Assembly: GCA_021767985.1 (NCBI GenBank)
Contig: JAASSH010000092.1
Coordinates: 1 to 7,458 of the forward strand
DNA length: 7,458 nt
DNA from: Gammaproteobacteria bacterium
GTDB taxonomy: Bacteria; Pseudomonadota; Gammaproteobacteria; GCA-001735895
Reading direction: 5' to 3'
Position numbers and translations under genes: made by a program. The notes under the pieces were generated by a model that saw only the letters and a program-made list of their open reading frames with translations, was not told the DNA's origin and did not search any database. Positions 1 to 6,557 of this stretch are shown here, one piece after another (the stretch's first letter is position 1; each line of letters starts with the position of its first letter).

Positions 1-1
1 C

Positions 2-1084
<1,083 letters not shown>

Positions 1085-1106
1085 ATTCCCAGCGGCCACC
1101 GCCTAA

Positions 1107-1940
1107 ATGAAAATTCTACTCCAGGCACGTGGCGCTTCTCTGCAGGCGTTGTTTTTCGTCGTGATATCCGTCGCGATGATGGTTGTCGATCATCGCTTCA
1201 ATCACCTCGAAGTAGTGCGCACCAATATTTCGCTCGCGCTGACGCCGTTGCGCTACCTGGTGAGCCTGCCGGCGACCGGCGGTAACTGGGTGAGCGACTG
1301 GTTTACCTCGCATACGGACTTGCTCGAAGAAAACGAACGCTTGCGGGCGGAAGGAAGAATTCTGAATGCGCGCCTGCAGAAACTGGAAATTCTGGCCGAG
1401 GAAAATGCGCGCCTGCGCAGCCTGCTCGGCTCGGCACGCAAGATCGCTGACGATGTCATCGTTGCCGAGTTGCTCTCGGTCGATCAGAACCCTTACCGTC
1501 AGCTCATCGAAATCAACCGGGGCAGCAGCGACGGGATCGAGATCGGGTACGCCGTGATCGACGACTTTGGCATCATGGGGCAGGTTATCCATGTTAATCC
1601 GCAGTCTGCCACCACGATCCTGATCTCCGACCCGGAGCACGCAATTCCGGTACAGTTCGTGCGCAGCGGAACGCGTTCGGTTGCTTTTGGCAGGGGTTCG
1701 ACCAGCCAGCTCGAACTGCGTTACCTGCCGGCCACCGCCGACATCATGATAGACGACGAACTGGTGACTTCGGGCCTCGGGGGTCGTTTCCCTCCCGATT
1801 ATCCTGTTGCCCGGGTAACCGCCATCAACGAAGACCGGGTAAGGGGGTTCGTCACCGTGTTTGCCGAACCCAAGGCTCGCCTCGACTCCAGTCGCGAAGT
1901 ACTGGTTATCAAGCCCAGACAGCAAGCCAGACACCACTAA
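1107..1940 (+). CDS. mreC: Rod shape-determining protein MreC
   Basis: MreC is a bitopic inner-membrane protein whose periplasmic part links MreB/MreD to the PBP2-RodA wall synthase. The 277-residue product shows the family layout. A short cytoplasmic tail is followed by one membrane segment (about 13-27), ending in the typical MVVDHR. A periplasmic coiled coil rich in Leu and Glu follows (about 70-108, LLEENERLRAE to ARLRSLLGS). After that come the two beta-barrel domains, with the conserved TSGLGGRFPPDYPVARV near 221-237. It is shorter than E. coli MreC (367) because the C-terminal extension after the second barrel is nearly absent, a common variant. It starts 22 nt after mreB with no strong ribosome-binding site visible, and its TAA shares one base with the mreD ATG, implying co-translation. 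Confidence 0.97.
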   Translation: MKILLQARGASLQALFFVVISVAMMVVDHRFNHLEVVRTNISLALTPLRYLVSLPATGGNWVSDWFTSHTDLLEENERLRAEGRILNARLQKLEILAEENARLRSLLGSARKIADDVIVAELLSVDQNPYRQLIEINRGSSDGIEIGYAVIDDFGIMGQVIHVNPQSATTILISDPEHAIPVQFVRSGTRSVAFGRGSTSQLELRYLPATADIMIDDELVTSGLGGRFPPDYPVARVTAINEDRVRGFVTVFAEPKARLDSSREVLVIKPRQQARHH

Positions 1941-2419
1941 TGTCGAGGTTGCGTTATCTGGTTATTTATCTGAGCCTGGTTGTGGCCCTGGTGCTGATGA
2001 TTCTGCCGCTGCCGGACTGGGTGCAGATCTATCGCCCCAACTGGGTAGCGCTGGTTTTGATTTACTGGAGCATGGCCTTGCCCAAGCGGGTCGGGCTCTG
2101 GTTCGCTTTTTTCACCGGGATTATTCTCGATGCGTCGCAAGGTACGCTGCTCGGACAGCATACGCTGGCGCTGGTCGTGGTCATGTTTATCAACATGAAC
2201 TTTTATCAGCGTATTCGCGTGCTGGCGCTGGCGCAGCAGTCGATATACGTGTTCGTCCTGTTGCTGATAAACCAGTTCATCGTGGCCTGGATCGAGGGCA
2301 TCATGGGTCGGCCCACGCCACTGCTGGCGTTTTTCGGCGCGCCTTTCATCGGCATGCTGATCTGGCCATGGGTATTCGTGGTGCTGCGTGATATTCGGCG
2401 CAAGGCGATATTGAAATGA
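1940..2419 (+). CDS. mreD: Rod shape-determining protein MreD
   Basis: MreD is a polytopic inner-membrane partner of MreC in the elongasome. The 159-residue product is close to the E. coli length (162) and very hydrophobic, with about five or six membrane segments (roughly 5-23, 33-48, 51-68, 73-88, 100-118, 133-149). The family motifs YRPNWVALVLIYW (31-43) and GLWFAFFTGIILDASQGTLLG (52-72, ending in GQH just after) are evident. The basic C-terminal tail (RDIRRKAILK) fits a cytoplasmic end. Its ATG overlaps the mreC stop (TAATG) and its TGA overlaps the rnd start (ATGA), so it sits in a translationally coupled chain. Function follows from family and context. Confidence 0.96.
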   Translation: MSRLRYLVIYLSLVVALVLMILPLPDWVQIYRPNWVALVLIYWSMALPKRVGLWFAFFTGIILDASQGTLLGQHTLALVVVMFINMNFYQRIRVLALAQQSIYVFVLLLINQFIVAWIEGIMGRPTPLLAFFGAPFIGMLIWPWVFVVLRDIRRKAILK

Positions 2420-3612
2420 CGAACGCTGGCGAGCAGCAGGATTACGCTTACATCGATGACGATTCGAGCCTGGTGGCGTTTTGCCGTGAGCTCGGTAAGG
2501 CATCTTATTGCGCGATCGACACCGAATTCATTCGCGAGAGCACCTATTACCCCGAGCTTGCGCTAATCCAGATAGCGAGCGGAGACCTGCTGGCCTGTAT
2601 CGACCCGCTCGCGATTACCGATCTTGGTCCGCTGGCGGAACTACTGGTCAGGGATAGCCTGTTGAAAGTTTTTCACTCGTCGTCGCAGGACCTGGAGATT
2701 CTCTATCAGAAATTCGGCAAGGTGCCTGTTCCGGTGTTCGATACCCAGGTTGCGGCGGCCGTGCTTGGCTACAGTCATCAGATTTCCTATGCCGACCTGG
2801 TGCAGCAGGTAACCGGGGTACAGCTCGAGAAGAAACACACCCGGGCCAACTGGATGCGGCGCCCGTTGAGTCGAGACGAACTCGATTACGCGATGGATGA
2901 TGTGCGCTACCTGCTCGCGGTTTACCAGGACCTGGACGGCAGGCTGAAAAACACGGGTCGCCACGGCTGGATCGCGCGGGACTTGCAGGCGATGAGCGAT
3001 AGCGACAATTACAGGATCGACATGGATCAGTTGTGGAAGCGGCTCAGGGGCGTGCAAAAGCTGAAGGGTGAAAGGCTACAGATTGCGAGCGACCTGTGCC
3101 GCTGGCGCGAGCAACAGGCACAGCGCCAAAATCGACCGCGGCGCTGGATCGTCAAAGATGACGCGATTATCGAAATAGCGCGGCAAAAACCGGACAGCCT
3201 GGAGTCGTTATCGAGCATTCCTGAACTCGGTGACAAGATGATTAAACGTCATGGCGAAAAGTTGCTGGCAATAGTATCGGCAGCGGGCCGTACCGACCCG
3301 TCGCTGTGGCCACGACACGACAAGGTGAAAACTCTCGACTCGGAGCAGATGGCTCTGGGGGATTGCCTGATGGGCCTGTGCCGGATGTTCGCTGAAGAAA
3401 ACGATATCTCGTTGGCGACGCTGGCGACCCGAAAAGATATCGATAACCTGATTCTGAATCAGAAAAGTAGCCGATTGACGCAGGGCTGGCGCTTCGCCAT
3501 GGCGGGCGAGCAATTGCTAAAGTTTATTCACGGACAGGCCAGTATCGCGGCACGCTCGGGTAGTATCGAGCTCCTGCCGGACGATTCCGCGGGTTCCGGT
3601 GTTGCCGACTGA
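2416..3612 (+). CDS. rnd: Ribonuclease D (3'-5' exoribonuclease, DEDDy family)
   Basis: RNase D trims 3' extensions from tRNA precursors and other small stable RNAs. The 398-residue product has the full proteobacterial architecture. A DEDDy exonuclease domain (about 12-180) carries motif Exo I AIDTEF (D35, E37), Exo II with D92 in SSSQDLEIL, and Exo III YAMDD with Y158 and D162. A first HRDC domain follows (about 205-290, including LCRWREQQAQ and IPELGDKMIKRHG) and then a second helical HRDC-like domain (about 305-375). All expected catalytic residues are present, so it should be active. The start ATG overlaps the mreD stop by four bases, pointing to coupling. Position at the end of mreBCD differs from E. 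coli, where maf and rng follow. It is the last gene before the convergent inverted repeat. Confidence 0.95.
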   Translation: MTNAGEQQDYAYIDDDSSLVAFCRELGKASYCAIDTEFIRESTYYPELALIQIASGDLLACIDPLAITDLGPLAELLVRDSLLKVFHSSSQDLEILYQKFGKVPVPVFDTQVAAAVLGYSHQISYADLVQQVTGVQLEKKHTRANWMRRPLSRDELDYAMDDVRYLLAVYQDLDGRLKNTGRHGWIARDLQAMSDSDNYRIDMDQLWKRLRGVQKLKGERLQIASDLCRWREQQAQRQNRPRRWIVKDDAIIEIARQKPDSLESLSSIPELGDKMIKRHGEKLLAIVSAAGRTDPSLWPRHDKVKTLDSEQMALGDCLMGLCRMFAEENDISLATLATRKDIDNLILNQKSSRLTQGWRFAMAGEQLLKFIHGQASIAARSGSIELLPDDSAGSGVAD

Positions 3613-3645
3613 ACGCGCCCGGTATTTGCAACGCATTCCTTTAAA

Positions 3646-3693
3646 GGGATCGCCGTCGATTAATCCTTGCGGGAGTCAATCGACAGCGATCCC
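3646..3693. terminator. Long inverted repeat between convergent genes, probable bidirectional terminator
   Basis: GGGATCGC-C-GTCGATT (3646-3661) pairs with AATCGAC-A-GCGATCCC (3678-3693), giving a 15-pair stem with a single C/A mismatch around a 16-nt loop. The loop could pair further (TCC 3664-3666 with GGA 3672-3674). It lies in the 89-bp gap between the rnd stop and the stop of the FliL-like gene on the other strand, the expected place for a shared terminator. The U-tract is weak: on the + strand GTACGTTAC follows, and on the - strand only TTT of TTTAAAGG. Termination may therefore be imperfect, or the stem may mainly protect 3' ends. Confidence 0.7.
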
Positions 3694-3701
3694 GTACGTT
3701 A

Positions 3702-4106
3702 CTACTGCACCAGAATACTGGAAAACAGTACGTCGCTAACGTCCTGGCTGTCCGCCAGTTCGGCCATCAGACCCTTGACGCGCGCCGTCGCCTGCTGACG
3801 AATTTCCTCGCGCTTTGTCGGAGACTTGATATCGCCGGCTTTTTGCTCGCTGAGCAGCATGATCAGGCTGTGCCGAATCGCCGGAACATGGGTCTTTATC
3901 GTGCTCTCGGCGTCCGCGTCGCTGAGCAGCACGTCGGCGCTGATTTGCAGAAAGGTCAGCCGTTTGCCGCCGCTCAGGTTGAGCACCATCGGCTCACCCA
4001 GCGAAACATAGGCCGAAGATTTGGGTGCTGCTGCTTCTTCGTCAGCGGCCTGGGCCTGTGCCAGGCCGAGCAATAGAATCGTCGCGCATAAAATTAGTTT
4101 TTGCAT
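3702..4106 (-). CDS. Periplasmic FliL-domain protein (orphan, outside a flagellar cluster)
   Basis: The product is 134 residues, starting MQKLILCATILLLGLAQAQA. This is a short signal-peptide-like segment with a plausible A-x-A cleavage site after residue 20 (AQA/ADEE). The mature part resembles the FliL periplasmic domain: YVSLGEPMVLNLSG (33-46), FLQISADVLLSD (52-63), HVPAIRHSLIMLLSEQKAGDI (73-93, the most typical block), then a charged helix and the ending DVLFSSILVQ. Classical FliL supports the flagellar stator and is held by an uncleaved N-terminal membrane helix. Here no other flagellar gene is visible and the N-terminus looks cleavable. The ATG at 4106 is preferred over an upstream in-frame start at 4172 because AGGA lies six bases before it and the signal peptide then starts at residue 1. 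A stand-alone stator- or envelope-related role is inference. Confidence 0.8.
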   Translation of the reverse strand: MQKLILCATILLLGLAQAQAADEEAAAPKSSAYVSLGEPMVLNLSGGKRLTFLQISADVLLSDADAESTIKTHVPAIRHSLIMLLSEQKAGDIKSPTKREEIRQQATARVKGLMAELADSQDVSDVLFSSILVQ

Positions 4107-4170
4107 GGTTTTTCCTGACGCCTCTTGTAATATAGTTTTGTTCATTAATCTACTCTCCGGAACTTTCCTC
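4107..4170. promoter_or_regulatory. Divergent 64-bp spacer between the FliL-like and ibaG/bolA-type genes
   Basis: This short region must hold the upstream signals of two divergent genes. It is clearly more AT-rich in its centre, with TAATAT at 4128-4133 as a possible -10 element for the + strand and TATATT on the - strand over 4129-4134. No -35 element at proper spacing stands out for either direction. GGAA at 4159-4162, eight bases before the + strand ATG, is a weak ribosome-binding site. The promoter call is tentative. Confidence 0.35.
4113..4116 (-). promoter_or_regulatory. Ribosome-binding site deciding the FliL-like start
   Basis: Read on the - strand, CAGGAAAAACC precedes the ATG whose first base is 4106. 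The AGGA core is six bases from that ATG. This supports the shorter start, which also places the signal peptide at the very N-terminus. Confidence 0.65.
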
Positions 4171-4401
4171 ATGACACCCGAACAGATTCAACAATTGATC
4201 GCCTCGCATATGCCGGATGCAGCCGTAGAGGTGAGCGGCGGTGAAGGCAAGTTCGTCGCCAACGTCACCAGCGATGCCTTTGAAGGCCTGACCCCGATCA
4301 AGCGACACAAGCTGGTGTACGCCTGCGTCAATGACGAGATCGCGTCGGGTGAGTTGCATGCATTGACCATTGTTGCAAAGACTCCCGCCGAACTCGCCTA
4401 G
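4171..4401 (+). CDS. ibaG: BolA-family protein, IbaG (YrbA)-like
   Basis: This is a small cytoplasmic protein of the BolA family, which binds monothiol glutaredoxins and helps traffic or sense iron-sulfur clusters. IbaG itself is linked to acid response in E. coli. The 76-residue product is full length for the short IbaG type (E. coli IbaG is 84, BolA 105). The fold is readable: an N-terminal helix MTPEQIQQLIASHM, a beta region FVANVTSDAFEGL (28-40), the helix TPIKRHKLVYACVNDEI, and the family signature ELHALTIVAKTPAE (61-74). Candidate cluster-ligand histidines are H46 (in KRHKLVY) and H63 (in ELHAL). The frame is open further upstream, but that part is antisense to the FliL-like gene, and MTPEQ matches the usual IbaG start. 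Its TAG overlaps the stop of the convergent cyclase gene. Family is certain; the IbaG versus other BolA subtype is likely. Confidence 0.92.
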   Translation: MTPEQIQQLIASHMPDAAVEVSGGEGKFVANVTSDAFEGLTPIKRHKLVYACVNDEIASGELHALTIVAKTPAELA

Positions 4402-6095
4402 TCGGCGATAAACTGGCAGTTACGCCCCGAGTTTTTGGCCCTGTACAGAGCCTTGTCGGCACGCTCGTAAATCGATTCGACATTATCGCCGTCGCGGGTT
4501 TCGGTAATCCCCGCCGACAGCGTCAGCTGTACCGGCTCACCTTTGAAATGGAAGCTGCTGTCGGCAATACCAGCGCGCATTTTTTCGACCGTCATCGCGG
4601 CCGCATCGACATCGGTGCTGGTCAGTAGCAGCACGAATTCCTCGCCGCCGATACGGAACACGTAGTCGGACTGGCGCACGTAGCCTTGCATCATTTGCGC
4701 CACGATCTTGAGCGCCTTGTCCCCGGCGTTATGACCATAGCTATCGTTGATGCGTTTGAAATGGTCGATATCGAGAATCACGTAGCTGAACGGCGTCTGG
4801 TATCGGGTCCAGCGCGACATTTCCTGCACGATACGCTCGTCGTAAGCCATGCGGCTGTAAACCCCGGTGAGTGCATCGTACATCAGCTTGTTTCGGTTCT
4901 CCTGGAGCATGACCTGCAGCTCCTGGGTTTCCTGTTCCATTTGAGACAGCTGCTGTGTCAGCTTGAGATTGCGCTCCTCGGTGGCTTCGTGACGCTCGTT
5001 GAAGCGGTCGACGAAGTCGTCGACACCGTCACGAATTTCTTCGATGTTTTTCGATATTTCCGTCTTCAGTTCCTTCAAATCGCTGCTGGACTGGAAGTTC
5101 TTTTGTATCAGGCTCATGCCTTCCTGAACGAAGTCATGCAGTGATTGCGCATCCTTGTGATCGGACTGGTGGTCGCGATGATCTTCGGAGATAACCTGGG
5201 TAATTTCGCCGAGTTGCTCGGTAACATTGACGATGAAACTTTCGAGTTCGCGTTTTTCCTGGTCGAGTTTCTTGATCGAATCCGAAATCGAGTTGACGAT
5301 TTCGTTCAGCGTATCGGGCCACTGGTGCTCGTCCACGCCTTCGTGCACCCGGGTCTGAATCTCCTGTGCCGCGCCGTTCGCGCCCTGTACTACCGCGAGG
5401 CGTTCGAGCAGTGTCGTCATCACCTCGTCGATCGACGCACGCTTGCTGGCAGAACCGAGTTGCTCATTGATCAATTCGGCCAGGCTCTGCAGCTCCTGTT
5501 CGCGAATTTCCTTGATGCCTTCGAGCTGCACGCGAATCTTCGTGTCGTTCGATTCGTCCAGGTCCAACAGGTCGAGCAGGCGGAACAGGATTTTAACGGT
5601 TCTGGTATCGTCACCCAGGTTGTCGAAATTCTCGTTGATCAATGCCGACAGTTTCTGGATGTAAATGCTCAACGAGTCGCGGTCGTGGCCATTGGCCACC
5701 GAAATCAACAGCTCGGAGCAGATTTCTTTCAGTTGATCGCGCTGGGTGGCGTCGAAATGGATGTTCTGCAGCAGCTCGAGCATCAGCATAATCGGATCGG
5801 AGCGCCGCGATCGGCTGCCGGGGTTCGGGTCGTCCAGTGCGGCCACGATTTCGGAGAGTCTGGTCAGGGCTTCGGCCAGCTTTTCATCGCGTTTTTCACG
5901 CGACAGTTCCTGAATTACGCGTAATTGCTTGTCGAGTCGGTCATCCAGGCCGCGGCCAGCGATGCTCAGGCGACCGATAGTCTTGCGCAGCAGTGCCTCG
6001 ATTTTTTCCCACTCGAGCTCACGCGCCTCAAGATCCTTGAGGGTGTCTTGATATTTCGACCTCCAGTCGGTATTTTCTTGCAGCTTGGGTAGCAT
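4398..6095 (-). CDS. Soluble diguanylate cyclase with long helical N-terminal region (DgcP-like)
   Basis: The enzyme should make cyclic di-GMP from two GTP. From the ATG at 6095 it has 565 residues. The C-terminal GGDEF domain (about 402-565) holds DALTGVYSR (407-415), the metal-binding LDIDHFKRIND (D442, D444), YGHNAGD, and the active-site GGEEF (483-487). The product-inhibition I-site RxxD (RQSD, 474-477) sits five residues before it, so feedback control by c-di-GMP is expected. There is no signal peptide or membrane helix. Residues 1-400 are helical and strongly charged, with probable coiled coils (about 270-400) and an Asp-His-rich patch near 304-321. The start WRSKYQDTLKDLEARELEW recalls the N-terminus of Pseudomonas DgcP, which works with the polar protein FimV; this comparison is from memory. 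A TTG at 6098 is an alternative start: AAGGA lies 8 nt before it and 11 nt before the ATG. Confidence 0.93.
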   Translation of the reverse strand: MLPKLQENTDWRSKYQDTLKDLEARELEWEKIEALLRKTIGRLSIAGRGLDDRLDKQLRVIQELSREKRDEKLAEALTRLSEIVAALDDPNPGSRSRRSDPIMLMLELLQNIHFDATQRDQLKEICSELLISVANGHDRDSLSIYIQKLSALINENFDNLGDDTRTVKILFRLLDLLDLDESNDTKIRVQLEGIKEIREQELQSLAELINEQLGSASKRASIDEVMTTLLERLAVVQGANGAAQEIQTRVHEGVDEHQWPDTLNEIVNSISDSIKKLDQEKRELESFIVNVTEQLGEITQVISEDHRDHQSDHKDAQSLHDFVQEGMSLIQKNFQSSSDLKELKTEISKNIEEIRDGVDDFVDRFNERHEATEERNLKLTQQLSQMEQETQELQVMLQENRNKLMYDALTGVYSRMAYDERIVQEMSRWTRYQTPFSYVILDIDHFKRINDSYGHNAGDKALKIVAQMMQGYVRQSDYVFRIGGEEFVLLLTSTDVDAAAMTVEKMRAGIADSSFHFKGEPVQLTLSAGITETRDGDNVESIYERADKALYRAKNSGRNCQFIAD

Positions 6096-6098
6096 CAA

Positions 6099-6212
6099 CT
6101 AATAATTCCTTGCCTTTACCTTGCCCGGTCCAGGTTGTATTCGAATGCATGCCTTATAAAGACAGCGGCATATTAGTTATCGGCTATGAATCGAATTTTA
6201 TAAGTAAAAATA
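6099..6212. promoter_or_regulatory. Divergent intergenic region between cyclase and Rieske genes
   Basis: This 114-bp AT-richer gap serves two divergent genes. AAGGA on the - strand (6107-6111) is the likely cyclase ribosome-binding site. TATAAG on the - strand (6153-6158) is a possible -10 for the cyclase gene. On the + strand, TATAAG at 6199-6204 is a possible -10 for the Rieske gene and would place transcription start only a few bases before its TTG. No good -35 is seen for either. TTCGAA (6140-6145) and ATGCAT (6145-6150) are short palindromes with no assigned role. Confidence 0.35.
6186..6203 (+). other. Five-codon in-frame mini-ORF before the Rieske gene
   Basis: ATG AAT CGA ATT TTA TAA encodes MNRIL and stops at 6203, in the same frame as the Rieske gene nine bases before its TTG. 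It could be a chance reading frame, a leader peptide that re-initiates at the TTG, or an original start cut off by a stop codon. It has no clear ribosome-binding site of its own. Confidence 0.25.
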
Positions 6213-6557
6213 TTGGACAATCTGACTTTAATTTGCGCGCTGGATCGTCTCTCTGACCCCGGTTCCTACGGATTCTCACTGCAGGCCGGCGGGCAGCCGG
6301 TCGAAGGCTTCGTGGTCAAGCGTGATGGTGAGGTCTTTGCCTACCGTAACAGTTGCCCGCATACCGGGTCACCGCTTGACTGGGTCGATCACCAGTTTCT
6401 CGATATCGAGGGCGCTTTGATCCAGTGCGCGGTGCACGATGCGCGCTTCCTGATCGATACCGGGGAATGCGTTTCCGGACCCTGCCCGGGGCAAAGCCTC
6501 GAAGCGCTGCCGATCCGGATCAAGGATGATAGTGTCTACCTGCTGGGCCTGGCGTAG
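6213..6557 (+). CDS. Small Rieske [2Fe-2S] protein
   Basis: A 114-residue single-domain Rieske protein, likely a soluble electron carrier or ferredoxin-like subunit. The cluster ligands are visible: C48 and H50 in [11 protein letters not shown], and C72 and H75 in [10 protein letters not shown]. This is the CxH...CxxH pattern with a 21-residue spacer, longer than the usual 15-17. The ridge ending [13 protein letters not shown] adds C86 and C91, which could form a disulfide or be structural. Length and motifs match a widespread group of stand-alone Rieske proteins whose partner is not defined. The start is TTG at 6213, because a stop at 6201 blocks any upstream ATG and the next in-frame candidates would cut into the domain. 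No Shine-Dalgarno is evident. The 3' end runs 22 nt into the convergent rimO gene. Function beyond redox is unknown. Confidence 0.88.
   Translation: MDNLTLICALDRLSDPGSYGFSLQAGGQPVEGFVVKRDGEVFAYRNSCPHTGSPLDWVDHQFLDIEGALIQCAVHDARFLIDTGECVSGPCPGQSLEALPIRIKDDSVYLLGLA

Noticed and set aside
1116..1937. Open frame of 273 codons on the - strand opposite mreC
   Set aside because: Antisense shadow of a conserved gene, with no ribosome-binding site and no family resemblance.
1861..2391. Open frame of 176 codons on the + strand in a different frame over mreC-mreD
   Set aside because: It overlaps both genes out of frame; the Ala/Gly/Arg-rich translation has no recognisable features.
4021..4170. N-terminal extension of the ibaG-type gene by 50 codons
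   Set aside because: The extension would lie over the FliL-like gene and the divergent promoter spacer, and the MTPEQ start fits the known family length.
4107..4172. Extended start of the FliL-like gene at 4172
   Set aside because: It would place 22 charged residues before the signal peptide; the internal ATG at 4106 has AGGA at good spacing.
4411..4421. AACTGGCAGTT palindrome near the 3' end of the cyclase gene as a terminator
   Set aside because: The arms leave a single-base loop and the sequence lies inside the coding region, so it cannot form a real hairpin terminator.
5145..5924. Open frame of 259 codons on the + strand inside the cyclase gene
   Set aside because: Antisense to the well-supported coiled-coil region; its Val/Phe/Gln-rich sequence reflects the complement of Glu, Lys and Leu codons.
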